NCBI GenBank assembly: GCA_023213395.1 | Contig: CM041465.1 | Span: 244,721,741 to 244,785,740, forward strand | Reading direction: 5' to 3' | Source: Cycas panzhihuaensis | Taxonomy: Eukaryota; Cycadophyta | DNA length: 64,000 nucleotides | Shown: piece by piece, positions 47,601 to 57,670 of the stretch | Layout of the letters: the number at the start of each line of letters is the position of its first letter | Numbering within the stretch: the stretch's first letter is position 1 | Notes under the pieces: generated by a model | What the model saw: the letters and a program-made list of their open reading frames with translations, nothing else | The model's database searches: none | What the model was told of the DNA's origin: nothing | Made by a program: the position numbers and the translations under genes

Positions 47601-48259
47601 AAAGCCAAAAAAAAAAAAAAACTTAAGATGAGCTTAAATACTCAGCCCCAACCCTAATCGAGTGATTAAGGCTCGGTTGGCGCTGAGGTGGGTTGAAGGA
47701 CACGTGGCAATTCTGCAATAAATGTGAGAATTACCATGGCAGTTTTAAAAAATAAAACATGACATACGCACCGTGGTAAAAATCGCGGTACCACGAACTC
47801 TGCCACGGTGCGGGGCCAGAGGACTAAACTGGCCCAAACAACCAGCCAGGGCTATGGGCCAAGGCACTAGGAGGCCGGCAGGGAGCGGGCCCACCTGCCT
47901 AGGGGTAAACAAAGGACCAAGAACCACAAAAAAGCAATCAAGGGGCTCAAGGACACAACAAGGAGACTAAGTGGTGATAAAACAACATAACAAATAATCA
48001 TCACATAAGTCGAATAAGCCTTAAGGGGAGTAGGGAAGATTGCGGGAGGCAACGCGGCCACCGGGGTTCCATACTTGCTAGAAGTGTGCCCCCGCTATAG
48101 TCGTCATAGGCTAAAGAGTTGTAGATGGTGTAAACCATCTACAAGAAACATGTAGAATGCAAGCAAGTACTCCTCACAAAAAGCGAAAATAAGATGAGAA
48201 ACATACCTACACTTACCTGAGTCGACCTCTCTGTATCCATTCCTAGTAGCCAGGAAATA
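44623..48259. repeat. Right palindrome of J (LTR 5' part, direct then inverted)
   Basis: Arms 44623-46522 and 46525-48259 are reverse complements around a 2-bp centre (ccttg, ca, caagg). The innermost 120 bp pair almost perfectly, outer parts differ by several percent, mostly transitions. The left arm is longer because it has a second tandem copy of a 131-bp unit (46269-46522). The outer end of the right arm (minus strand TATTTCCTGGCTACTAGG) matches the LTR start TGTTTCTCGGCTACTAGG at 44623. Both arms carry a mirrored open frame (45742-46257 plus, 47156-46923 minus) that I do not recognise. Confidence 0.88.
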
Positions 48260-48264
48260 GTAGC

Positions 48265-49055
48265 ATCAAAATTAAAATGTTCGATGGTATAGTGAGAACA
48301 TTAACTGAAGTTAGACATGTACCTGATCTGAAAATGAATCTGATTTCCTTGGGTGAACTAGATTCTGGTGGTTATAAATACACAGGTCATGAAGGAGTCT
48401 TAAAGGTATAAAAGCGCATCTTGGTTGTTATGTAAGCCTTAAAGAAAGGAAACTTTTACATTTTAGTGGGAAGTATAGATGTCAGCCATGTAGCTACAGC
48501 ATCAAAGACTGCAGAAGATCCATCTCAGTAAAGGTGTTCTTGATTACATACATTCAGATGTGTGGGGACCAGCCCCTATAATATCTTATAAAGGATCATT
48601 GTACTTTGTTACATTTATAGATGGTTACTCCATAAATGTATGGGTCTATTTTTTGAAAATGAAATATGAAGTTTTTAGTGTGTTTAAGCAGTTCAAGGCT
48701 CTAGTTGAGAAGAGCACTAGTAAGTCAATCAAATATTTAAGAACTGACAATGGAGGTGAGTTGAACTCCTTAGAGTTTGAGAACTATTACAGAGCAGTTG
48801 GGATCGAAATGTATAAGACCACTAGCTATACTCCATAGTAGAATGACATAACTGAGTGCATGAATAGGACACTCTTAGAAAGAGCAAGAAGCATGAGAAG
48901 TAATACAGGAGTGGAGTAGGGCTTATGGGTAGAAGTTGTTCAAATAGTTTGCTATTTGGTAAACAGGTCACCATCACTTACAATAGATTGCAAGATTCCT
49001 ATAAAGGTATGGACAGGACATCCATGTGACTATTCAAATTTGAAAGCTTTTGATT
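48265..49055 (+). pseudogene. Element I protease end, pre-integrase and integrase core
   Basis: IKIKMFDGIVRTLTEVRHVP and DLKMNLISLGELDSGGYKY complete the protease begun before J. Integrase core (48560 on): SDVWGPAPIISYKGSLYFVT in frames around 48555, FIDGYSINVWVYFLKMK, IKYLRTDNGGELNSLEFE with the second catalytic Asp, and ECMNRTLLERARSMRSN with the Glu after two stops. The end, LVNRSPSLTIDCKIPIKVW and NLKAFDC, is joined at about 49056 to the middle of the 3' LTR, so RT and RNase H are deleted. Confidence 0.88.
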
Positions 49056-49340
49056 GTTATTGCTGTGAGGATTCTACTATAGATTATGTATATTTCTCCA
49101 TTCATTGATAATAAAGATCGATACCTTTCCTGTGTGGATGTTTCCCTAACACACTGCTAAAGTTTTACCATGTTATATCGAGTGTATATGTGATGCTTGG
49201 CTTTCTTATTCATTTTATTATATTATCTCTAGTTTAGGAACTTACATGTTAAATTTTAGTTTCGATTCCTGTAATTAATTGCAAAATAGTTTAGATCTTG
49301 GTGACGGTTTCAGGTTATTGGGACCTTTGTCTTCTCAACA
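49056..49340 (+). repeat. Element I 3' LTR, 5' part deleted
   Basis: Repeats 34202-34491. Similarity starts at ttattgctgtgag, where integrase sequence ends. Ends tcttctcaaca, followed by the CTAAA target copy. Confidence 0.88.
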
Positions 49341-50725
49341 CTAAAGAGTGATACGTGTATACCCATGGCTATGATAGATATTGGATCGGGTATATTTTAA
49401 TCTTGTATTAAAGTTTCAGTTTTCCCAGTTGGTTATCAGGATGATCCTTGATTGAAGCACGATGGTATGGCTAACCAAACCTCACTAATATTCCGGTTCA
49501 GTCTAGTCCTAACTTGAAACCCACACCTCTTTTATGGAACAATATTCTACCAACCAAGGTATCACATAAGATGGCAAAAAATAGTGTATGTGATGCATTT
49601 TTTTTAGGAAGAGTGAAAGGATTATCGAATTGCATCAAACACACATTTAACTGAAAATAAAATGCTTGCTTGGAGTGCTTGCTTGAAGTGTTTATTTGAA
49701 GTATCTTTATAATGCTTGCTTGAAGTGATTTTAGAGTAATAAAATGTAATGCTAATAAGTGAGTGAGGACACCAAATATTTCTTTGATCTGGGTGTTTTT
49801 TACTTACTTTTACAATGGGCTTTTAAGCCTTATAAAAAGAAGGAAGAAAATTTCTTCACTTTTTTTTTTTAATAATACAAAAAAAAAATAGTCTTCACTA
49901 AATCAGCAATAACTTTCTCCCACGATAACGAAATGGAGTGCCAATTTTTGTGCTATAAACTAAACTCAAAGCTTCATCTTCAAGAAGTGGAATCAGGTCC
50001 AAATGAGTTCTGAAAATTTTTTGGCAGTCCCGCAAAGTTAGGAGAATATATTTTTTCAGAATTCTTACTAAAAATAGTTGTTCACTAAAACAGCAATAAC
50101 TTTCTCATACGACATCGAAATTAGGTGTCATTTTTTGTCATGGAAAGTAGACTCAGATCCTCATCTTTGACAATTGGAGCTCTATAGAAGATTTTGCAGA
50201 CTTATGAAGTTCAACAAGCAAATTTTATTTCTGCAAAAATTTTAACTTGCTAATATCTCATTAACACATGATATCATATAAAAATTTCCATCAATTTTTT
50301 ATCACTAGGGTCCCAATGTGGACAAGGTGAGAGCATACAATGATGGGTATTTTAAATGACTCCAGATTATTTTAAAAAATTGGGTAAAACCTCTCCTTAC
50401 AATTATTCTTCTAAAAGCTGAAAAAAAAAATTGGCAACATTTCTCCTTGTTAAATGGAAAAAAAAAAAAAGAAGGAAAATAAAAGAAGAATAAGATAGCA
50501 TAAATGGCCACCAAAGGATTAGAATCCTTGGCCCTTATAACTTCTTGTATTATGCTTCTAAACCTACAAAAGAGAAAGGGAAAGTAAATAATACAAAATA
50601 TGCTATGATAATAACTTGAAAATATTTCTAAATCCACTTTCACAAACTCCTTCACCACATGAATTGTGGGAAAGAAGGAAGTGGTGGCTCCATTGCAAGT
50701 GCAAGTGAGGAATATGAAGGAAGCA
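49341..50725 (-). other. Element H outer leader
   Basis: Non-coding. Contains short tandem repeats of a tgcttgcttgaagtg unit (49660-49725) and a 190-bp-period duplication: ttcactaaatcagcaataac (49894) recurs as ttcactaaaacagcaataac (50083) with similar sequence for about 130 bp after each. A-rich runs at 49860-49890 and 50455-50475. Confidence 0.6.
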
Positions 50726-50737
50726 AGTTCTGATACC
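50726..50737 (-). promoter_or_regulatory. Element H primer-binding site
   Basis: Minus strand TGGTATCAGAAC, one base from the initiator Met tRNA complement, two bases from the LTR. Confidence 0.9.
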
Positions 50738-50739
50738 AC

Positions 50740-51038
50740 ATGAAAAGAGTGGATCTATCATTCATCTACATGCACTAAATACAAAGGCGAACATGGAAGT
50801 AAGAGAGACTTGAGAGAAAAAAAGTAACTCTCATAAATTGGGGAAGTAAGAATAAGCCTCCTCTATTGAGCTTTTACTTTTATATTGAGAGATGGAGCAT
50901 TATAGTTAGGTGAAATGAAATTACACATAATACACATACAAGTGTATTTCACTTAAGTAATCTAATTTAAAAATCACTTAAGACCATTTTTAGAAATAAT
51001 CAACTAATGTAATGACCTTGTGACATTAACCATTTTCA
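50740..51038 (-). repeat. Element H 5' LTR
   Basis: 299 bp, plus strand TGAAAAGAGTGG to taaccattttca, direct repeat of 28018-28315. Flanked on the right by TAAAC. Confidence 0.92.
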
Positions 51039-52145
51039 TAAACAAGTACCTAAAGGTTGGTACTTTAAGATTGATAAGTATTTTAGAGATAAAGGATTCT
51101 AAATAAGTCAATCTGATCCTAACTTGTATATCAAAATAGAGAGAAAATCAATACGCATTGTGGGCTTGTATGTTGGTGATCTTGTTTATACTAAAAATAA
51201 TCTATATTTATCCCAAAATTTTAAAGTAGATATGTAAGGAATTTGAAATCATTGATTTTGGAATTATACATTACTTCTTAAGCTTGAAAGTTTGGCAAAA
51301 TGGAAATAGGATATTTGTTTCCCAAATGAAGTATAGACTAATCTCCTTAAAGATCGAACTGCAGGAAAAGAGGAGATCAAAATCTAGAGCAAGTTCAACA
51401 TGAGTAATTATAAGGCACCTACTACACCAGGTGAAGTTGGGGTGAAATTATCTGAGTATGAAGAATCAACATCAGTTGACTCTACTCTCTATAGGAAATT
51501 CATTGGAAGTTTGATTTACTTAACTTTAACTTGGTTAAACATCATGTATGCAGTTAGTGTAGTTTCCAAGTTTATGAACGAGCCTAAGATGACATATTGG
51601 CCAGTAGTGAAGAGGATCCTCAAGTATTTAAAGGGTACAATCAGTTATGGACTTCATTACAAGTTATCAGGAGACTTCAGATTAATTGGTTATATAGACT
51701 TACATTAGGCAGGATGTATAGATGATAGGAAATCTACCTCATGTTACACCTTTAGTTTCAATTCAGCAATAATAGCCTAAAGTTCAAAGAAATAGAGCAC
51801 GATATCCTTGTCTACTACAAAGGTAGAATATAAAGCAGTGATAACAAGAGTTTGTAAAATAGTTTGGCTAAGAAGTTTACTCCAGGATTTGTAGAAAAAA
51901 CAAGATGATCCCATACAGATGCTTTGTGACAATCAAAATACTATATAGATAACTTACAATCTGATGTTTCACAACAGAACGAAACACATCGAAACTCAAT
52001 ATCACTTCATTAGAGAATTGATTTAGAAATGCAAGATTGAATTAACCTATTATAGCTCAAAAGAATAGGTGGCAGATATATTTACTAAAGCATTTAAAAA
52101 AATTAAGTTTAACAAACATAGAGATAAGCTTGGAGTCTTTCCAAA
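51039..52145 (+). pseudogene. Element E RT (C-terminal part) and RNase H
   Basis: RT resumes as KQVPKGWYFKIDKYFRDKGF, then SDPNLYIKIERKS, and GLYVGDLVYTKNN near 51165 (catalytic box Y-V-G-D, first Asp to Gly). The open stretch 51400-51708 gives STLYRKFIGSLIYLTLTWLN, EPKMTYWPVVKRILKYLKG, TISYGLHYKLSGDFRLIGY. RNase H: after a TAG at the usual Trp, AGCIDDRKSTSCYTF, STTKVEYKAVITRVCKIVWL, HNRTKHIETQYHFIRELI, VADIFTKAFKKIKF near 52070. Decayed by stops and at least two frameshifts. Confidence 0.88.
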
Positions 52146-52152
52146 TGGACAT

Positions 52153-52165
52153 TATGGGGGAGAAA
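52153..52165 (+). promoter_or_regulatory. Element E polypurine tract
   Basis: tatgggggagaaa immediately before the 3' LTR. Confidence 0.88.
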
Positions 52166-52442
52166 TATTAAATAATGCTTATTAGGGCTCATATTGACAC
52201 ATGTTGACTATGATGGCATAAAGTTTGGTGATATCGGCTTAGCCAACCTCATCAACATTCGAGTGGATATTATAATGGTGTTTCTAAACACCAGTCAGCA
52301 ATAGACGTTGGGTTCCTACTCAACTCTCGTTTATAAATCCAATGTGTTTAAAGACCCTAGTGTTCAGTACCACCATCATGTTGGATATTTGTTTAGCCCT
52401 TGGTCGTATTTGTTACTCCCTCTACCTCCCATAAATCCTTCA
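52166..52442 (+). repeat. Element E 3' LTR
   Basis: Starts TATTAAATAATGC (5' copy TGTTGGATAATAC) and ends ataaatccttca, followed by AACAT. Confidence 0.92.
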
Positions 52443-52447
52443 AACAT

Positions 52448-53199
52448 ACTCAATTGTCTATTGATCTTCCTCTAATAGGTCCTATTCTTCCTCTGTTAAA
52501 CCTCTCTCCACTTTCCCTTATAACTATTAATCTTCCTCATTTGGATTTGTATCTACTAAATTCTTGTTCTCAAATTCTTAATCTAGAAATAAATGCTTCT
52601 TCAATTTTCTTCATCATATCTTCATATCCTTTTCTCTTATTAAAGAAGATGTCCATATAAGGTGTCAAATAATATATTATGGGCTTGCCCTCCTATAGTG
52701 AGAGTGTTTATCAGATTGTCAAATAATTTAGATAGCTTGTTAAGAACCAAAAAAATAATTTTTATGTCTAATATAAGCCCACCTGTAGATGTCAGATTAT
52801 CTTTGACTTTTACCACTTTGGTAACGAAGTCAAAGACCTATTCACCCTCCCTTAAATGGAGTCAATACAATTGTTCTCTAAGAGTAATAATCCAGACTTT
52901 ACTCTGTTGACTATACAAAGTAACAAGATATTTTCAAGCTTCTACTAAAGTGGAAACTTCACTTACATGTGTTAAAATAGAGTCACTTATGGACTATGTA
53001 ATGGCTCCCAAGGCATGTATGTCCCTTTCTTTCTAACTAACAAGCTTTATAATATCTATAGCAACTAGTTTTTTTATTTTTTATTAACAATATCCTAGGC
53101 ATTTTTAACAACTAAAAGATCCTTCATTTTTATTTTTCAAGCACCATAATTTTGTCTAGTTAACTTATCTGGATCTCCTAATGAGTAAATAGAAGCCAT
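52448..53199 (-). pseudogene. Element B gag up to the zinc knuckle
   Basis: ATG at 53199-53197 on the minus strand reads MASIYSLGDPDKLTRQNYGA, a stop at Trp, KIKMKDLLVVKNA, then after a frameshift HVSEVSTLVEA, YLVTLYSQQSKVWIITLREQ, FDFVTKVVKVKDNL and KLSKLFDNLINTLTIGG: a DUF4219/UBN2-type copia Gag. A basic stretch (NRGRIGPIRGRS) leads to the first Cys of the knuckle at the E junction. The ATG choice agrees with the family's short N-terminus before the LxGxNYxxW motif. Confidence 0.85.
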
Positions 53200-53889
53200 T
53201 TTGTTTACATAAAAGGTAAAGGACTATAAAAGCACTATTTTTACTTTTGTTACAGGTCAGAATTGTATAATCATACAATTGTTTAAAAAAAATTATAATT
53301 GTATAGATTCCAAAAAAGATCCCCTAAAAATGTAAATCTCTTTAATGCCTATTTGGATATGTAGATAAAATTTTTATTAAAGTTTTTATTTAACTAAAAA
53401 ATGGCCCAAAAGATAGAGAGGCAATTAGAGTTTAAAATATATTTTTGTTCATAACTTAAGAAAAAATCTCAAAATATTTTTACAAAATTATACTTAATAG
53501 AAATATTATGTTCTAAGGAAGATTTTAATGCCAATTTCAAATATTGAAACTAAAAAAAAAATAGAAAGAAAAAATAGTAGAGGAAGTCTCAAGTCCACCC
53601 CCTTGATTTTCTATGATTTCTCATTTATAAAGGCCAAATTTACAGTTAACTCTTTGAAACAGTAGACTCTACTCATTAAAACATCCTTGCTAGTAAAATT
53701 TGGTTACAATCTGAACACTTTAAATCTTAACCATGTAAGGTCGTATGGACCTATATAAAGGTTCCATACAGTGTCTTATGGATTATTCTCCTTTTAGAAA
53801 ACCTTTGTCTTAACCTTCAATCTACTTTTCAGTTAATTTCCTCTTCTCCAAAAAAAAAAATATCAAATGCTTTATGTTCTAACAATCCT
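53200..53889 (-). other. Element B non-coding leader
   Basis: About 690 bp between primer site and gag. AT-rich, no frame of note. Confidence 0.65.
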
Positions 53890-53901
53890 ACTCTGATATC
53901 A
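53890..53901 (-). promoter_or_regulatory. Element B primer-binding site
   Basis: Minus strand TGATATCAGAGT, two transitions from TGGTATCAGAGC, directly against the LTR as in C. Confidence 0.82.
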
Positions 53902-54118
53902 TGTTAAAAAAGATAAAATATGAAAAAAAAAATGATTTGCATTCATTATTGGATGAGAGTTTCTCTCTCATATAAGTACATATAGTTTATAAGAGAGGTC
54001 TAGTACATGTATTCCAAGTGTCATTGTTAAACAGAAGAGGGACCAGGACACACAACTCTTAATTTCACATAAGAGACTCCTAAAGTAAAACATGGGATAG
54101 AACATTAATATTCTAACA
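53902..54118 (-). repeat. Element B 5' LTR
   Basis: Minus strand starts TGTTAGAATATTAATGTTC, like the C LTR (TGTTAGAACATAATG), and ends tttttttaaca against the primer site. No partner copy is present; the outer edge could shift by two bases because of a caca repeat. Confidence 0.7.
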
Positions 54119-54470
54119 CAAGGCACTAAATAATGCTACCTTATCTATTTAATTTCCTACACCTTTTGTCTTCTCCTATGAGAGGGTAAGAGGGTAGCTC
54201 AAAGATCTTCATTCAAATTTACTATCCCCCACTTGCCTAATCCAAACTATTTATAAGCAATATTGAGTGAATTTGACATCTTTAACCTTTTTCTTATTTA
54301 AGATGGTTTACTTAGGGGAGAAATCCATGATTAAGATGAGATCCTTCTTAAAATGATATGACAAGTAGGGAACACTTATCAAAAGAAAACTTAAGAGGAT
54401 TGGCACCAAGAAAATTACCAAGGTTAAATCCCTTTAAAGCAAAATCCATTCAATAAAACCTTATCAGTTC
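54119..54470. other. Unassigned AT-rich sequence
   Basis: No coding or repeat signal that I can assign; possibly the 5' part of the following LINE. Confidence 0.4.
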
Positions 54471-56000
54471 AAGTTGTATAACTTACCCCTAAACTGAAAG
54501 TTGTTGAGTTCCAAAATGTCAATAAAGCCAACTTTATGCTAAAGGTTCAATAAATTAAGAGAGGGGGCAAAGGTTTGAAGTTTTTATTCCAATTCCTAAT
54601 GCACAAACATGCCTCTGAGGATGTTTTAGGTCCTAAAACAAAGGAAGGTAGAATCTCCTCCAAGGAGGAAATAAATAGTAAGTTTGCTAATCATTATATT
54701 AGTTTTTTTATCTCAAGATCTAACACTTGATATTGAAGTCGTACTCTAAGCGTGCATTTTAGTGGTTCCTAAACAAACTCAACATGCCCTAAAGAGAGCT
54801 AAACAATCCAATTCATGCTTTATATGATATAGGTAAATGAGAAAACCCTTCTTAATAGTGATGGATTCCCTTGTGAGTTCTATAAGGCCACTTGGGAATT
54901 CACTAGGCCTAATCTACTTATTGTATATTAGGAAGTGTTAGGCATTAGCCATTTAAATCAACCAAGAGAATACTAAATTGATTCCCAAAGGAGTTTCATA
55001 AACTTAGAACCAGTTGGAAATACATCATAATGTTAAATATGTCATAGAAAATCCATGCCAAAGCTTTGATGAAGTGAGTTAGACACATCCTCTTCAAAGT
55101 TGTCAAGAAAAAGTAAGCAAAGTTAATCAATTACAGATATGGATGAGAAAACTTTTAATACTTTTAAGAAATGAAATAGACCATAACTTCTCCTCAAAAA
55201 GTTCAATTTGTAAAGAACATTTGGGGAAACACCTACGATTGAGTTGAATAGCTCTTTATCTTAAATATGTTTGCAACTACATAATTTCGAAAATTATTTC
55301 TTAAAGATAATGCAAGTTCTTTTTATTAGTACATACATTAGTAGCATCATTAATGAAGTGGCCACTAGGCTTCTTTGTTTACATAAGTGTAATAGACAAA
55401 GTTACTCTCATAGCCTTACCCTATATATTCTAGTTAGAAATACTTTAGGATACCTGATTCAATACAAGGTATACTTTGGATTACTTTAGGGCATCAACTA
55501 AACAAGCGAGTGATTCACAACCACTTTGTAGATGACTCTTTGTTAATTATGAGGACTAAGCTAAAGTGTGTGACCCAAATCTTTACACATTATACAAATT
55601 TTCTAACCAAGTTTTAGCCTTAAAAATTAGTGCAAAAAGGCTACTTGTTTTTTTCCAATCCCCTTCTAATTATCATGAGTGGGCCAAACAACACCACTGT
55701 CTACATCAAGCCTAAAGAGATTTTCAAATTTTTGGATACCCAATTTGGCTTCCTAGCTTCCTTCATGAATATGCAAGACTATATTATCATTATAGGTAGA
55801 GAAAACAAAACATTAGTCATGTAGAACTCCAAACTCTTATCCCTTAGTGTGGGGTACCAACTTTACACCAAAGCATTAGTAGTGACTCATATATTGTTTT
55901 CCTCTTATGGGGTGTTGTCCAAGGCTCTATATGATAGGCAAATTCAATTGCTTAAATCCTCTCTCGCACCCCCTAAGAAAAGAATGAAATGATTTAATAA
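54471..56000 (+). pseudogene. Non-LTR retrotransposon (LINE) reverse transcriptase fragment
   Basis: Plus strand: EGRISSKEEINSKFANHYIS (pre-RT), then SDGFPCEFYKATWEFTRPNL near 54860-54920, matching the plant LINE block P-D-G-F-P-x-E-F-Y-K. The segment MSQKIHAKALMK-type with many stops and a weak INEVATRLLCLHKC region follow. Near 55700-55960 FKFLDTQFGFLASF, LSVGYQLYTKALVVTHILFS and YGVLSKALYDRQIQLLKSSL correspond to the post-RT part with the YLG/thumb region. Heavily decayed; the FADD catalytic box reads through as an unclear stretch near 55530. No 5' or 3' end can be set. Confidence 0.7.
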
Positions 56001-57300
56001 TGTTAAATAGACCATTTATTATCTAGAGAAGATCAAATAGAAACCAAGAATAGTTCATAATTAAAAGACAAAACCACGAGTTGTGTGTTAAGGGACAAGT
56101 CCAAACCAAAGAGAGGAATCAAGCATAGAAGATGTCGATTCAACATAACCTTTATCGAGTACTTATAAATCAAAAGAGTTTTATGGCATCCACACACTAC
56201 CTCATTCTCCCTTATTAAAATAGCTTAAACTCCACCAATCAAAACCATATAAACAACTTTAAAGACTTGCAAGACATTTCCAAACTAGGGAGGTGATAAA
56301 CCTAAGAAACAATTGTCACTTGAGGAGCACTTAATATGGCAATTCTTTATTTCAAAAGGACTCGTGTTAGTTGGACCAAATGCCTTATAACTCAAACCCA
56401 CAAGATTGAACCCAAAGATCATAATATCCCCATATAAGTAATTATTTGTTCAAGTAAAGGGTTAGTAAAAGCATAGGGCCATCACCACATAAGGGTTCCA
56501 TCTTATAATTAGCATTACTTCCTTATGTCCTAAATCCCTAACTTAGCTATCAACTTTCAAAGTAAATAATAGAACCTTTGCCAAAGCTTCCACACCCTAT
56601 GTGTATAACCTTCTCTCCTCCACCATCCAGATGAATATGAGGATGAATAAAACATGAAAATGTGCTTGCAATGAGGTTGTTTAGAATAGAAATTTTAAGA
56701 GATTATCTTTAAACTCAAATAATTTATACTCTTGGCTTTTACTCCATCATGGGCTTACTATGAAAAACTAAGCAAACCAAGCTTAATCATTCTAATATTT
56801 CCTACCCCACATGTAAACAAGAAGAAACTCCTATGCATCTTTTTGGGGGTACCCTCCAACCAAAACTACCTAATTTTATGTGTATGATTTTGACGAATCT
56901 ATCATTTCAAAAAAATCACCAAGTTGGAAGGCTACCCTCCATAGAGATGATAAAGACATTTTCTCAAAGATTTCTTTTGCTTCTTTTGAATATTTACAAG
57001 GTGCAAGTATTGTACCACTTGCAAAAATGTAAGAATACCTTTGTTTTTATTGATCAAACTCTTCCAATACTAATAACACACATGTTTTAACTCTCTAATT
57101 GTTCTTTGTAAATCAATGTAGAAGTAAACAAATTTCAAATTAAGCTACCAATCTCTTTAAATTTATTAAGCATTATAGACCACCTTCTTATACAATGAGC
57201 CAAATGCCATTAGAAGAAACTCACACCACAGCTTAGGCCATAACAAAAAATATTGCAAAGTAGACACCCTCTAAAGAGCAGTTTTCAATGTACTTTTACA
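56001..57300. other. Unassigned, possibly LINE 3' part
   Basis: Balanced base composition, no clear domain. The open stretch 56833-57090 is not recognised. It may be the eroded C-terminal part of the LINE. Confidence 0.35.
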
Positions 57301-57524
57301 AAGAATTGAGTTCTCCATTTTTTTAACCCTTGGCCACTTAAATAATATAGAGTATTAAGCAACCAACAACCACCTCACAAAAAAGTGTTAACCCAAGCTT
57401 CTCAATTACCAAATTTAATAAATGTAGATATGAACTACTCTAAACATTAAACCTTAAAAATGGGTTCAACACACCCAAAGCAATGACAATTAAGACAATC
57501 CTAAACCAATTTACTAACTACATA

Positions 57525-57670
57525 TTTCCTTAGCACTATTTTAATGTCTTTTTATTTAATATGTAGCCTAAATGGTAACAACTACAATCCAATGTCAATC
57601 TATAATTCTATTTTGTTAGCATTATTTTGATGTCTTTCTATTTCTTATGCAACTTGAATAAACAACACTA
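57525..57670. repeat. Imperfect tandem duplication, period about 95 bp
   Basis: cttagcactattttaatgtc with tttttatttaatatg recurs as gttagcattattttgatgtc with tttctatttcttatg. Confidence 0.55.

Larger units (their letters stand above)
35554..48259 (+). mobile_element. Element J: Tat-like Ty3/gypsy element with inverted, palindromic LTR ends
   Basis: 12.7 kb flanked by GTAGC. The internal region (36463-44622) has gag, protease, an antisense ORF, a second-type RNase H and a purine tract, all oriented as in a plus-strand element apart from the antisense ORF. The ends are not direct repeats: 35554-36462 is a palindrome of the LTR 3' end and 44623-48259 a palindrome of the LTR 5' end. The outermost bases (TAGATTCAC at left, GGAAATA at right) are, allowing G-to-A and C-to-T, the termini TG and CA of an LTR in minus orientation. 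RT and integrase are absent. GC content is clearly above that of all neighbours. Confidence 0.85.
33868..49340 (+). mobile_element. Element I: partially deleted Ty1/copia element inserted in element H
   Basis: Plus-strand copia with 5' LTR about 33868-34491, primer site 34494-34505, gag, protease, (element J), rest of protease, integrase, then an abrupt join to the middle of the 3' LTR (to 49340). CTAAA flanks both sides (33863-33867 and 49341-49345). RT, RNase H and the first part of the 3' LTR are missing. The LTR start here reads atttttgat-like and not TG, so the left edge rests mainly on the target duplication. Confidence 0.82.
28018..51038 (-). mobile_element. Element H: Ty1/copia LTR retrotransposon inserted in the RT of element E
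   Basis: Minus-strand copia with 5' LTR 50740-51038, primer site 50726-50737, leader, gag, protease, integrase, RT, RNase H, purine tract 28316-28327 and 3' LTR 28018-28315. Flanks are CAAAT (28013-28017) and TAAAC (51039-51043), a target duplication blurred by two transitions. Element I splits its leader region. Without I the element is about 7.5 kb. LTR copies differ at very roughly one base in ten by eye. Confidence 0.9.
21465..52442 (+). mobile_element. Element E: Ty1/copia LTR retrotransposon spread over 31 kb by later inserts
   Basis: LTRs 21465-21744 and 52166-52442, primer site 21747-21758, purine tract 52153-52165, identical TSD AACAT. The coding order on the plus strand is gag, protease, integrase, RT, RNase H, interrupted by L (23960-24871), M (26811-27284) and H (28018-51038). 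Without these inserts E is about 6.6 kb. It sits inside the zinc knuckle of element B. Frames are continuous over the L junction and RT resumes properly after H. Confidence 0.92.
11216..54118 (-). mobile_element. Element B: oldest host copia element of the nest, in three visible pieces
   Basis: Minus-strand Ty1/copia. Its 5' LTR is 53902-54118, primer site 53890-53901, gag start 53199. Gag continues to 52443, is interrupted by E and resumes at 21459; protease, integrase and RT follow to 19130, where A interrupts; RT and the first part of RNase H continue at 11734 and stop at 11216 at F. The frame is continuous across both interruptions once insert plus one target-site copy is left out: E split the zinc knuckle and A split RT. 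The 3' end and 3' LTR are not seen. Confidence 0.85.

Noticed and set aside
47595-47620. A-run at 47596 as a retroposon poly(A) tail
   Set aside because: It is the reverse complement of the T-run near 45280 in the other palindrome arm, so it belongs to the J LTR.
44623-48259. Palindrome as an assembly artefact (folded read)
   Set aside because: Arms differ at many positions and in one tandem unit, and the insert has a perfect target duplication; a folded read would give identical arms.
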